Of a stretch of 64,000 nt of DNA, positions 7,398 to 20,717 are shown piece by piece (the stretch's first letter is position 1; each line of letters begins with the position of its first letter). Origin of the DNA: Gallionella sp. (GTDB lineage Bacteria; Pseudomonadota; Gammaproteobacteria; Burkholderiales; Gallionellaceae). The notes under the pieces were generated by a model. It saw nothing but the letters and a program-made list of their open reading frames with translations, had not been told where the DNA came from and did not search any database. The translations under genes were made by a program, and so were the position numbers. Location: positions 1 to 64,000 of the forward strand of contig JAQVVH010000001.1 in NCBI GenBank assembly GCA_028699065.1, in the 5' to 3' direction.

Positions 7398-9413
7398 ATG
7401 ACGCCTATTTTATCCCGACTGTTTCTTGCCACCATGCTTTGGCTCTGCGCCAGCGGCGGTGCATGGGCGATGGAAACCGTCACGCTGAAGCTGAAGTGGT
7501 CGCATTCTTTCCAGTTTGCCGGCTATTACGCCGCTAAAGCCCAAGGCTACTACCGGGATGCCGGTCTGGATGTCCATTTCAGCGAAGGCAATCCTGGGGA
7601 TGATGCCGTTGCCGATGTTATATCAGGCCGAGCGCAATTCGGTTCAGGCAGCAGCAGCTTGCTTCTGAATCGAACGGCTCATGCCCCCGTTGTTGTGCTG
7701 GCTGTGATTTTTCAGCACTCCCCTTATGTATTAATTGCCAATCCGGCCAATGGCATCAGAAACATCCATGACTTGGCAGGAAAACGCATCATGGTGGAAC
7801 CCTTGGCGGAGGAACTGGAGGCCTACCTTCTGCGCGAGGGGATCTCCCCGAAAGACTATCGGCAAATTCCTTTGAGCCATGATATTCGTGATCTCACGGA
7901 AAACCGGACAGACGCGATCTTCGCCTACAACAGTGTCCAACCCTTTTATCTTGACCAAGCCGGATTTGAATACCGCATTTTTTCACCGCGTGCGGCCGGG
8001 ATTGATTTTTACGGGGACAATCTGTTTACCTCGGAGTATTACCTGAACAGCCACCCCCAAGAGGCTAAGGCGTTTCGCGAAGCCAGCCTCAAGGGATGGG
8101 ATTATGCGATGGCGCATCCGGATGAAATCATCGATCTGATTTTGCGCGAATATTCCCAACAGCAACCGCGCGAAAAGCTGCAATTTGAAGCCCGGGAAAT
8201 GCGCAATCTGATCCAGCCCGAGCATGTGGATATCGGTTATATGTATCCGGGACGCTGGCAACATATCGCCAGCGTATATACTGAACTGGGTATGCTGTCG
8301 GATGATTTTTCAATCGAGGGTTTTCTCTATGACCCCAATCCAAAAGTTGATTTAACCTGGCTTTATTACAGCTTGCTGATCAGTCTGGGAGGCGTGATCG
8401 TTTTGGGCGGATTTGCCAGTTTTATCCACACTACCAACCGCCGACTCAAAATTAGTCTAGCCGAGCTTAACGAAGCCAAGATCCAACTGGATATCAGCCA
8501 TCAAAAGTATCAGACGCTGACTGAAAGTATGCGGGATGTGGTTTGGATCATTGATGCCGAATCCCGGCGATTTACCTACATCAGCCCTTCCGTTCAGGGC
8601 TTGCGCGGTTACATGCCGGAAGAGGTCTTGGCGGCGTCTCTGGCGGATTCCCTGATGCCGGAAAGTTTCGCGCGTGTACAGGAAGGCATCGCCGAGCGTT
8701 TACCCAAGGCACGCTCGGGCGAGTTGAAAGAAGACCAATATTTCACGCACGAACTTGAGCAACGCTGCAAAAACGGTGGCAGTGTCTGGACCGAGGTTAT
8801 CCTCCATTACTGCCGTAATCCGCAAAGCGGCAGAATCGAGATTCGCGGCGTAAGTCGTGATATTAGTGAGCGCCGTCTGGCCGAAGAAAAAATCCGGCAC
8901 ATGGCCCAGCATGACTCATTGACCAGCCTGCCCAATCGCATGCTATTTTCTGAATTGACCGAACGTGCTCTGGCTTCCGCGCGCCGGGAGCAGACCCGAC
9001 TGGCCTTGGTCTTTGTTGATCTAGATAAATTTAAACCTGTTAATGACACTTATGGTCACGGCGTGGGCGATTTGCTCTTGAAGGAAGTGGCGATCCGCAT
9101 CCGGCAATGTCTTCGTGATTCCGACACTGTGGGCCGGATTGGCGGTGATGAGTTTGTCATGTTGCTGCCACAGGTGGGTTCGGCAGAAAACGCGCTGGTC
9201 ATTGCCAACAAAGTCCGCGAGACCCTGAATCGCCCCTTCCTCATCTCGGGTAAAACGCTGGCGATCTCTTCCAGCATGGGCGTGGCGCTGTATCCTGAGC
9301 ATGGCGCCAATCAGATCGACCTGGAGGCCCATGCAGACTTTGCGATGTATCACGCCAAAGCCAGTGGCCGCAATCAGGTCAGCCTGTTTAGCCCGAATAC
9401 ACCACAGCAATAA
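7398..9413 (+). CDS. Periplasmic NMT1/THI5-like binding domain - PAS - GGDEF diguanylate cyclase
   Basis: Membrane receptor predicted to make cyclic di-GMP in response to a small ligand. Residues 1-24 look like a signal peptide ('LCASGGAWA'). Residues about 25-310 form an NMT1/THI5-type solute-binding domain ('LKWSHSFQFAGYYAAKAQGYY'), a family that otherwise delivers pyrimidines or related solutes to ABC transporters. One membrane helix follows (about 320-340), then a PAS domain (about 365-485) and a GGDEF domain. The GGDEF motif is intact at about 582, and an RxxD inhibitory site ('RDSD') lies five residues before it, so product inhibition is expected. No ABC transporter genes are nearby, so the binding domain probably serves as a sensor. 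No EAL domain is present. The ligand is unknown. Confidence 0.9.
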   Translation: MTPILSRLFLATMLWLCASGGAWAMETVTLKLKWSHSFQFAGYYAAKAQGYYRDAGLDVHFSEGNPGDDAVADVISGRAQFGSGSSSLLLNRTAHAPVVVLAVIFQHSPYVLIANPANGIRNIHDLAGKRIMVEPLAEELEAYLLREGISPKDYRQIPLSHDIRDLTENRTDAIFAYNSVQPFYLDQAGFEYRIFSPRAAGIDFYGDNLFTSEYYLNSHPQEAKAFREASLKGWDYAMAHPDEIIDLILREYSQQQPREKLQFEAREMRNLIQPEHVDIGYMYPGRWQHIASVYTELGMLSDDFSIEGFLYDPNPKVDLTWLYYSLLISLGGVIVLGGFASFIHTTNRRLKISLAELNEAKIQLDISHQKYQTLTESMRDVVWIIDAESRRFTYISPSVQGLRGYMPEEVLAASLADSLMPESFARVQEGIAERLPKARSGELKEDQYFTHELEQRCKNGGSVWTEVILHYCRNPQSGRIEIRGVSRDISERRLAEEKIRHMAQHDSLTSLPNRMLFSELTERALASARREQTRLALVFVDLDKFKPVNDTYGHGVGDLLLKEVAIRIRQCLRDSDTVGRIGGDEFVMLLPQVGSAENALVIANKVRETLNRPFLISGKTLAISSSMGVALYPEHGANQIDLEAHADFAMYHAKASGRNQVSLFSPNTPQQ

Positions 9414-9440
9414 AAAACCCGCCGAAGGACTTTCGGCGGG
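9411..9440 (-). terminator. Rho-independent terminator of glgP
   Basis: Stem cccgccgaa / ttcggcggg with a short loop. Read on the minus strand it is followed by a run of six T, 27 bases after the glgP stop codon. On the plus strand the hairpin is not followed by T, so it mainly serves glgP, though the hairpin may also protect the cyclase mRNA end. Confidence 0.8.
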
Positions 9441-9466
9441 CACTCTGTTGCTCCAGAAAGATTAGA

Positions 9467-11983
<2,517 letters not shown>

Positions 11984-12067
11984 TTAAATCAAATAAAAAA
12001 TCATAGCAAGTCTGCACTCGCAAAATTCGTGCCCATCAAGGGGAACGGCAACTAGTGCCGGAATTAA

Positions 12068-14554
<2,487 letters not shown>

Positions 14555-14555
<1 letters not shown>

Positions 14556-14746
14556 CACAAATTTCTAGCCAAATAAATCAACAAAAGTCCCATCAACATC
14601 AACGTCAACCCAAGAAAGCGCAACTGCCCATCCTGGAATTGCACCAGCCGCAAGAGCGTCTCGCGCCAAGCCGAGGGAAACAGAAAAGGCATCATGCCCT
14701 CCAGCACCAGCATCAAACCCAACGCCAACCATAGATAATCCAGCAC
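14555..14746 (-). CDS. DUF2065 (YjeT-like) small membrane protein
   Basis: A 63-residue protein with two hydrophobic helices ('LWLALGLMLVLEGMMPFLF' and 'LGLTLMLMGLLLIYLA'), matching the DUF2065/YjeT family. The family is almost always found next to hflC-hisZ or hflC-purA, as here, and its function is unknown. The start is a GTG. It sits 6 bases after hflC and overlaps hisZ, so it is translationally coupled within the operon. A role connected with the HflKC membrane complex is plausible from context only. Confidence 0.88.
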
Positions 14747-14752
14747 GGCGAA

Positions 14753-15631
14753 TTATTTGTTGCTGCGCGACGTCCCTTTCAGATACTTGAAAAAGGACGA
14801 GCTTGGATCCAACACCATCACATCGCTCTTATTCTTGAAGCTCTGCTTATAAGCGTCAAGGCTGCGATAGAAGGAATAAAACTCGGGGTCGCGGCCAAAC
14901 GCTGCCGAATAAATAGCGGTCGCCTTGGCATCGCCCTGCCCCTTGATTTTCTGGGCTTCGCGATACGCCTCCGCCAGAATCACTTCGCGCTGCTTGTCGG
15001 CGTCCGCCTTGATTTTTTCACTCTCTGCGGCACCGGAAGCCCGCAACTCATTGGCAACCCGCTTGCGCTCGGCATCCATCCGCCGATAAACGGACTCACT
15101 GATTTCCAAAGGATAATCCACACGTTTCAACCGAACATCAAGAACTTCCACACCAATCTTGCGGGCGTCCACATCCGCCTTCTCCCGCAAAACGGTCATG
15201 ATCTTGTCACGTTCACCGGAAACCACTTCATGAATGGTGCGTTTGCCAAACTCCTCACGCATGCTCGCATTCACGGTTTGCGTAAGACGCGTCTTGGCAC
15301 GCACCTCGTCGCCACCCACGCTGATGTAGTACTGGCTAACGTCCACAATGCGCCATTTGATGAAAGAGTCCACCAGTACGTTTTTCTTCTCGGCAGTAAT
15401 GAAACGCTCAGGCTCGCTTGATTCCAGCGTCAAAATTCGCGCATCGAAATAACGCACGTTCTGCATCAGAGGAATTTTAAAGTAGAGTCCGGGTTCCAGC
15501 TTCACGCCCACTACTTCACCCAGCTGAAAGACAATTGCCCTCTGACGCTGATCAACTACGAAAATGCTCATGCTGAGCAGCACCAGAACAGCGACCAGTC
15601 CGATCAAAATATTGCCGATTTTCTTGTCCAT
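14753..15631 (-). CDS. hflC: HflC, SPFH/band-7 modulator of FtsH protease
   Basis: Inner-membrane SPFH protein that assembles with HflK into a large periplasmic cage around the FtsH protease. There is one N-terminal membrane helix (about 6-24, 'ILIGLVAVLVLLSMSIFVV'), then the band-7 domain and a long charged helical region rich in 'ADADKQREVILAEAYREAQK' type repeats. The length of 292 residues is normal. Its ATG overlaps the hflK stop codon by one base, as expected for two subunits made in equal amounts. FtsH itself is not in the window. Confidence 0.96.
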   Translation of the reverse strand: MDKKIGNILIGLVAVLVLLSMSIFVVDQRQRAIVFQLGEVVGVKLEPGLYFKIPLMQNVRYFDARILTLESSEPERFITAEKKNVLVDSFIKWRIVDVSQYYISVGGDEVRAKTRLTQTVNASMREEFGKRTIHEVVSGERDKIMTVLREKADVDARKIGVEVLDVRLKRVDYPLEISESVYRRMDAERKRVANELRASGAAESEKIKADADKQREVILAEAYREAQKIKGQGDAKATAIYSAAFGRDPEFYSFYRSLDAYKQSFKNKSDVMVLDPSSSFFKYLKGTSRSNK

Positions 15632-16815
15632 TATCTGGTCTCCCTGTCACGAGTCAGCCCGGATTCACGCGGGCGCGGTGTCGTGCCGTTCTCAGATGCT
15701 GTCGCGGCAGCTGAGGCGGCAGCTGTAGCCGCCGCTTCGGCAGTAGTCGAGGCGCGCGTGCTTTCAATAAGTTTATCGAGGGGAAGATACAGCAGGCTGT
15801 TTCCGTTTTTCTGGTCCACCAACACTTTACTGACGTTACTCAAAACCTGCTGCTGCATATCTAGGAACATACGCTCGCGAGTGACTGCCGGAGCCTTTTC
15901 ATACTCCACCAGAATCTGCTTGAAGCGGCTGGCATCACCTTCAGCGTTGGCAATCACACTCTGTTTGTAGCCATCAGCTTCCTGCATCAGGCGCGCGGCA
16001 GTACCACTGGCACGTGGGATAACGTCATTGGCATAAGCCTGCCCCTCGTTCTTTTGGCGCTCGCGATCCTGACCCGCCTTGACCGCATCGTCAAAAGCTG
16101 CCTGCACCTGTTCCGGAGGCTGGGCGTTCTGCATGGTCAGCTTGCTGATGACGATACCGGATTTGTAGCGGTCCATAATATCCTGCATCAGTTTGGTTGC
16201 CGCGGCGGCAACTTGTTCGCGTCCTTCATAAAGCACGTAATCCATTTTGCTTTTGCCGACCACCTCCCGAATGGCAGTTTCTGCCGCCTGGCGTACGCTC
16301 TCGTCCGGCATGCGATTGTTAAACAGGTATTCTGCGGGATCTTTGAGGAAATATTGCACCGCAAACTGGATGTCGACGATGTTTTCGTCATCCGTAAGCA
16401 TCAGCGATTCCTTCAGCATTTTGTTCCGGACGTTATCGCGATAACCGACTTCAACCGTACGCACCTGACTAAGATTCACCACCTCAACGGTTTCGATAGG
16501 AAACGGCAAATGCCAGCGCGGGCCAGGCTGGGTTGCCTCGAGATATTTGCCGAATCGCAACACCACGCCGCGCTGGCTTGCATCCACAATATAAAAACCA
16601 CTGGCGAGCCAGATCAGCAAACCAATGATGACCAGCAATCCAAGACTCCCCCCCTTGAATTGCGGCGCTTGTCCGCCGCCACCGGCAGTCTTCTGGCGCC
16701 GTCCTATCCCGCCAAACAAGCTGGAAATGCGGGCATTTAGCTTCCGAAGTACTTCTTCCAGATCCGGCGGACCGCCGCCATTCCGGTTACCCCATTGCGG
16801 ATCATTCAATCCCAT
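15631..16815 (-). CDS. hflK: HflK, SPFH/band-7 modulator of FtsH protease
   Basis: Partner of HflC. The N-terminus is glycine-rich and cytoplasmic ('NDPQWGNRNGGGPPDLEEVLRKL'), as in other HflK proteins, followed by one membrane helix (about 54-74) and the band-7 domain. A coiled region follows, then a low-complexity Ala/Thr-rich tail ('TTAEAAATAAASAAATASENG'), a common loosely conserved feature of HflK tails. It is 394 residues long. The gene lies 3 bases after hflX and overlaps hflC by one base. Confidence 0.96.
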   Translation of the reverse strand: MGLNDPQWGNRNGGGPPDLEEVLRKLNARISSLFGGIGRRQKTAGGGGQAPQFKGGSLGLLVIIGLLIWLASGFYIVDASQRGVVLRFGKYLEATQPGPRWHLPFPIETVEVVNLSQVRTVEVGYRDNVRNKMLKESLMLTDDENIVDIQFAVQYFLKDPAEYLFNNRMPDESVRQAAETAIREVVGKSKMDYVLYEGREQVAAAATKLMQDIMDRYKSGIVISKLTMQNAQPPEQVQAAFDDAVKAGQDRERQKNEGQAYANDVIPRASGTAARLMQEADGYKQSVIANAEGDASRFKQILVEYEKAPAVTRERMFLDMQQQVLSNVSKVLVDQKNGNSLLYLPLDKLIESTRASTTAEAAATAAASAAATASENGTTPRPRESGLTRDRETR

Positions 16816-16818
16816 GTC

Positions 16819-18000
16819 TTATCCTGTCTGATTATCAAGTGGATGCCAAGCCTGTGCAGTCGTCTGGACGGGTTCCGTATCACGCACTTCGCACAAGGCG
16901 GCACGCAGCACATCCATCCCGACACCGGTTTTGGCGCTTAATCGAATGGACGCGATTCTATCATATTCATCTCGGCTCACACCCGCCTGCAGACCGCTAA
17001 TATCGATCTTGTTGAACACAATGATTTGCGGAATGTTTTCGGCCCCAATCTCGGCCAACACCTTGTTGACTTCCTCAATTTGCACATCGTGGTGCGGGTT
17101 TCCGCTGTCAACAACATGCAGCAGCAAATCGGCATGAATCGTTTCTTCCAGCGTGCTGCGGAAGGCGGCCACCAGCGAATGCGGCAAGTGGCGGATGAAA
17201 CCAACGGTATCGGAAACCACCACGTTCGATTCCGTATATTCAGGCCGGTGTTCGCTCTCGGCATTTTCCCGCGCTTCAAGGAAAACACGCCGGGTTGTCG
17301 TGTCCAGCGTGGCGAACAGCTGGTTGGCCGCATACACCCCCGCGCCCGTCAACCGGTTGAACAAGGTTGATTTTCCGGCGTTGGTATAACCCACGATGGA
17401 AACCGAGAGCACATCGCCGCGCTGGCGGGATCTGCGTTGCAGCACACGCTGTTTCCGCAGCTTGTCCAGCCGCTGTTTAAGCAGGTGCACCCGTTTATCC
17501 AATTTGCGCCGGTCCAGCTCAAGCTTGGTCTCGCCGGGACCGCGCGCACCGACGGCGTGTTTCTGCTGGCCCATGTCGGTATTCATCCCGACAAGACGCG
17601 TTGACAGATAACGCAACTGGGCCAACTCGACTTGGACTTTGCCTTCATGGCTCTGCGCACGCTGGGCAAAAATATCCAGAATCAACATGGTGCGATCAAT
17701 CACCCGGACACCCAAACGGCCGGTCAGATTACGCATTTGGGCGGGAGAAAGATCGTGATTGAAGATGACAAGATCGGCGGGCTGCGCCAACAGAGTATCG
17801 GCAACTTCCTGCACTTTTCCGGTGCCGGAAAACCAGGCGGCATCCGGCCGGCTGCGCTTACCCTCTACAACGCCCGTGACTGAAACGCCTGCAGATTCTG
17901 CCAGCAGGCGCAATTCATCCAGACTGTCGGCATAGTCAGACTCACCAAAGTCAAGACTGACCAGTAACGCCGCTTCGGCTGCGGCAACAGGCTGCGGCAT
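16819..18000 (-). CDS. hflX: HflX ribosome-splitting GTPase
   Basis: GTPase that binds stalled 70S ribosomes and separates the subunits, notably after heat stress. It has the N-terminal HflX domain, a glycine-rich linker with 'GARGPGETKLELDRR', a basic coiled region, and the GTPase domain with G1 'GYTNAGKSTL' (about residue 200), G3 'DTVGFI' and G4 'NKID'. The length is 393 residues. The start codon shares one base with the hfq stop (TAATG). The order hfq-hflX-hflK-hflC is conserved in many proteobacteria. Confidence 0.96.
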   Translation of the reverse strand: MPQPVAAAEAALLVSLDFGESDYADSLDELRLLAESAGVSVTGVVEGKRSRPDAAWFSGTGKVQEVADTLLAQPADLVIFNHDLSPAQMRNLTGRLGVRVIDRTMLILDIFAQRAQSHEGKVQVELAQLRYLSTRLVGMNTDMGQQKHAVGARGPGETKLELDRRKLDKRVHLLKQRLDKLRKQRVLQRRSRQRGDVLSVSIVGYTNAGKSTLFNRLTGAGVYAANQLFATLDTTTRRVFLEARENAESEHRPEYTESNVVVSDTVGFIRHLPHSLVAAFRSTLEETIHADLLLHVVDSGNPHHDVQIEEVNKVLAEIGAENIPQIIVFNKIDISGLQAGVSRDEYDRIASIRLSAKTGVGMDVLRAALCEVRDTEPVQTTAQAWHPLDNQTG

Positions 18001-18233
18001 TATTGATTGTCGTCGGCAGGAAGGCTGACTGCGCGTGCAGGAACAATGGTGGAAATGGCATGCTTGTAAACCATCTGTGTCACGGTATTTTTCAGCAAAA
18101 CCACGTATTGATCGAATGAATCGATCTGTCCCTGAAGCTTGATCCCGTTAACAAGATAAATGGCGACCTGAACATGCTCCTTGCGCAACACATTCAGGAA
18201 CGGATCTTGGAGCTGCTGTCCTTTGACGGTCAT
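18000..18233 (-). CDS. hfq: Hfq RNA chaperone
   Basis: Hexameric Sm-like protein that pairs small RNAs with mRNAs. At 77 residues it has the compact core without a long C-terminal tail: Sm1 ('[34 protein letters not shown]' region, including Gln8, Asp9 and Phe42-type RNA-contact residues) and Sm2 ('[14 protein letters not shown]', with the proximal-face 'YKH' motif). It is the first gene of the operon running to purA within this window. A 163-base divergent region separates it from the CNB/GGDEF protein. I could not find a strong promoter for it on the minus strand. Confidence 0.98.
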   Translation of the reverse strand: MTVKGQQLQDPFLNVLRKEHVQVAIYLVNGIKLQGQIDSFDQYVVLLKNTVTQMVYKHAISTIVPARAVSLPADDNQ

Positions 18234-18352
18234 TTGAATTACTCGTTTGAATTTTGGATGGCTGTAACTCTACTGGATTCGCTGCCGTCTGTGAACAGGG
18301 AAAATTACAAATAAACAGAAACCAAGGACTGGCTGCAGTAGGTCACAAAGGT

Positions 18353-18361
18353 TGGTATGAT
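18353..18361 (+). promoter_or_regulatory. Candidate extended -10 promoter for the CNB/GGDEF-like gene
   Basis: TG at 18353-18354, one base, then TATGAT at 18356-18361: an extended -10 arrangement, which can work without a good -35 (none is visible). It lies 35 bases upstream of the start codon. Confidence 0.4.
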
Positions 18362-18396
18362 TCCGAACACGCTTAAAGAACTGCAAAAAACACAGC

Positions 18397-19356
18397 ATGA
18401 GTCAATCCTCTGAAATTCTTAATCTTCTTGAAACCTCCCCGCTTTTTCTGGGTGTTTCTCACCGTGACATTATCGCTGTGCTGCGCAAATCAAAACTGGT
18501 CACTCTTGGCAAGGGCGACATTCTGCTGAAGCGCGGCGAATACAACAACAACTTCTATCTCATATTATCCGGACGTCTGAACATTCAGATGACCGAGCGT
18601 AGCGCACCCTTCGCGCTGGCCGGCCAAAGTGAATGTGTCGGCGAGATGTCCACGCTCGGCGACGGATTTGCTTCGGCCTTTGTAGTTGCCGCAACGGAAT
18701 GCAAACTTGTCGCGATTAGCCAGGCAGCCATCTGGGAGCTGATTGACACTTCACATCAGGCCGCACTGAACATCCTGCGCATCCTCAGTCACCGGTTCAG
18801 CTTCAATAGTCGCGCTCTAAGCGAACCCGCTGACCAGCAAGGCGGGTATATAGAGCCCAGCATGGTGGACGAGTTGACCGGCCTGTATAACCGAAAATGG
18901 ATGAATGACAAGCTGGAACGCTATTTGCAACGGGGCATGACCCAAAATCAGCCGGGCTGCCTCGTCATGCTGGAAATGGATAAACATCAGCAATTTGCAG
19001 AAGAATTTGGCGCTTTAGGTGCGGATCTGGCGTTACGCTCCATTGCTCACACCACACTGACCTGCCTGCGTCCGGATGATCAGGCGGGCCATTACATGGG
19101 CCCCAAATTTAGCATCTTCCTGCCCAACACCCACTCGCTGCACGATGCAGGCATCGCGGCGGAGCGTCTGCGTATCGCCATCAATAACACGCCGATCGTC
19201 TTGCCCAGCGGCGATAGCCTGCCATCCATCAGTGTCTCGCTGGGCGTCAGCCAGGCACGCCCAAACGATCGGCTGGCAACGCTGTTGGAGCGCGCCATGA
19301 ACGCGCTTCAACAAGCTCAAAGTGCCGGCGGCAACCGTGTAAAAATTGACGTCTGA
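18397..19356 (+). CDS. Cyclic-nucleotide-binding domain protein with degenerate GGDEF domain
   Basis: Cytosolic protein of 319 residues. Residues about 15-130 form a CNB (Crp-type) beta-roll, with 'FYLILSGRLNIQ' and 'VGEMSTLGDG' at the phosphate-binding cassette position. Residues about 155-319 are a GGDEF-family fold beginning 'DELTGLYNRKWMNDKLERYL'. The signature GGDEF is replaced by 'MGPKF' (about 234-238), and the metal-binding Asp of the preceding strand is 'LEMDKHQQF' rather than 'VDLDxFK'. It is therefore unlikely to make cyclic di-GMP and may bind nucleotide as an effector. There is no helix-turn-helix. It is divergent from hfq and followed by a bidirectional terminator. Role unknown. 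Confidence 0.85.
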   Translation: MSQSSEILNLLETSPLFLGVSHRDIIAVLRKSKLVTLGKGDILLKRGEYNNNFYLILSGRLNIQMTERSAPFALAGQSECVGEMSTLGDGFASAFVVAATECKLVAISQAAIWELIDTSHQAALNILRILSHRFSFNSRALSEPADQQGGYIEPSMVDELTGLYNRKWMNDKLERYLQRGMTQNQPGCLVMLEMDKHQQFAEEFGALGADLALRSIAHTTLTCLRPDDQAGHYMGPKFSIFLPNTHSLHDAGIAAERLRIAINNTPIVLPSGDSLPSISVSLGVSQARPNDRLATLLERAMNALQQAQSAGGNRVKIDV

Positions 19357-19366
19357 CAGAAAAGAA

Positions 19367-19390
19367 AAAAGCCGCGCTAGCGCGGCTTTT
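19367..19390. terminator. Bidirectional Rho-independent terminator
   Basis: Perfect stem aaaagccgcg / cgcggctttt with a CTAG loop. On the plus strand it ends the CNB/GGDEF-like gene (stop at 19356). On the minus strand it is followed by ttttttcttttc and ends the tRNA-Ala/tRNA-Glu transcript, just after tRNA-Glu. Confidence 0.85.
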
Positions 19391-19396
19391 CATATT

Positions 19397-19472
19397 TGGC
19401 GTCCCCTACGAGATTCGAACTCGTGTTATCGCCGTGAAAGGGCGGTGTCCTAGGCCTCTAGACGAAGGGGAC
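19397..19472 (-). tRNA. tRNA-Glu (anticodon TTC)
   Basis: A 76-nt cloverleaf on the minus strand, starting GTCCCCTTCGTCTAG and ending with an encoded CCA. The anticodon arm CCGCC-CTTTCAC-GGCG has anticodon TTC, and the T-arm GTTCGAATC is intact. It is the second gene of a two-tRNA unit with tRNA-Ala. Confidence 0.97.
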
Positions 19473-19493
19473 GTGGTTGCTACCTCTTCTTTT

Positions 19494-19569
<76 letters not shown>

Positions 19570-19588
19570 GTACCTCGAAAGAGCGCGC

Positions 19589-19617
19589 ATTATAGAGATG
19601 GCCTCTTGGCTTGTAAA
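19589..19617 (-). promoter_or_regulatory. Sigma-70 promoter for the tRNA-Ala/tRNA-Glu unit
   Basis: On the minus strand: TTTACA, a 17-base spacer, then a perfect TATAAT, followed by a GC-rich discriminator (gcgcgctc). This near-consensus promoter with a GC-rich discriminator is typical of stable-RNA genes under stringent control. The expected start is about 12 bases before tRNA-Ala. Confidence 0.8.
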
Positions 19618-19650
19618 GTCGAGTTTTGAAAAATTTCTCGCCTTGGATAA

Positions 19651-20055
19651 TTAGCGGGTCAGCGTGACAAAGGTGAGCTTCGTAACACCCGAACGCTGAG
19701 CCAATGCCATCAGTTCAGCCACTCGCCCGTAAGCGACTTCCTGATCTGCCTCGATCTGTAATTGGAATTGAGGATCGGCAGCTCTTTGTTGCAATATCTC
19801 AGCCAGCACCTCATCACTTATATGAGCCTGATCCAAGGCAATATTGCCTTTGGCATCAACCTCCAGACTCACCTTTTGCAGTTTATCGATTTGCTGTACG
19901 GCGTCAGTCTTGGGGAGGCTGATCTTGAGCGACTGCGGAGAAAGCAAGGGCGCGGTAATAATAAACACCACCAACAAGACCAGCATCACGTCAACCAAAG
20001 GCGTGACGTTGATCTCACTCATCATGTCGCCTTCCGAATTATTCCCGATGGCCAT
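19651..20055 (-). CDS. exbD: ExbD/TolR-family proton-channel subunit
   Basis: Inner-membrane protein of 134 residues with one N-terminal helix ('TPLVDVMLVLLVVFIITAPLL'). The helix holds the Asp that carries protons in ExbD, TolR and MotB-type motors. The periplasmic domain ends 'VTKLTFVTLTR'. It lies 5 bases after exbB in tonB-exbB-exbD, so it energises TonB rather than TolA; no tolA, tolB or pal is present. Confidence 0.92.
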   Translation of the reverse strand: MAIGNNSEGDMMSEINVTPLVDVMLVLLVVFIITAPLLSPQSLKISLPKTDAVQQIDKLQKVSLEVDAKGNIALDQAHISDEVLAEILQQRAADPQFQLQIEADQEVAYGRVAELMALAQRSGVTKLTFVTLTR

Positions 20056-20060
20056 CGCGG

Positions 20061-20717
20061 TTATCCTTTGAAATTATGCTTGAGTGCGAGACGTAAAAAA
20101 TCATGTGCAAAATTATCCAGCTCAGTAATACGCACTTTCAGCCCGCGTAAAAAATAGTTATAGGCCAAAACGGCCGGGAGCGCCGTCGCAATCCCGATCG
20201 CGGTCGCGACCAGCGCCTCGCCAATCGGGCCAGCCACAACATCCAGCGAAGCCGAGCCACTTTGCCCAATGTTCTGCAGGGCATTCATAATGCCCCACAC
20301 CGTACCAAACAACCCCACAAACGGCGCCGTCGAGCCTATGGTTGCCAGTTCCGCCAAGCCGCGCTCATGATAACGCTGGAGATTTTGAACCTGCTGTTGC
20401 AACTGACGTTGCAACACCTCTTGCGGTGCGCCGGTGTGCATCAAATCCTGACGATCCGAATCCAGCATTTTCAGCTCAGCGAAACCAGCTTGCGCCAGAC
20501 GAGCAATATCCCCCTCACCTTGGCGAGCAATTGCAGCCGCAGCTTCCCAATCGCGCGCCGCCCAAAAATTCTTTAGAAAACCCCGGTTGCAATTGCGATC
20601 CAGGCGCTGTCGCCAAAGTTTATAAAAACCAATTGACCAAGTTACAACCGAGAGTGAAATCAGTATCAACAAAGCACCGGAAACTATTGGCGATTCGGCG
20701 AGAAAAAAGCCGCTCAT
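20061..20717 (-). CDS. exbB: ExbB/MotA/TolQ-family proton-channel protein
   Basis: Polytopic inner-membrane protein of 218 residues with three helices: one near the N-terminus ('GALLILISLSVVTWSIGFYKL') and two in the C-terminal half ('TAPFVGLFGTVWGIMNAL' and 'GEALVATAIGIATALPAVLAYNYF'). It forms the pentameric channel in which ExbD turns. The start overlaps the tonB stop by 4 bases and exbD follows after 5 bases. Confidence 0.93.
   Translation of the reverse strand: MSGFFLAESPIVSGALLILISLSVVTWSIGFYKLWRQRLDRNCNRGFLKNFWAARDWEAAAAIARQGEGDIARLAQAGFAELKMLDSDRQDLMHTGAPQEVLQRQLQQQVQNLQRYHERGLAELATIGSTAPFVGLFGTVWGIMNALQNIGQSGSASLDVVAGPIGEALVATAIGIATALPAVLAYNYFLRGLKVRITELDNFAHDFLRLALKHNFKG

Noticed and set aside
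12040-12067. Hairpin after purA as a terminator
   Set aside because: Only about a 5-bp stem and no T tract on the minus strand.
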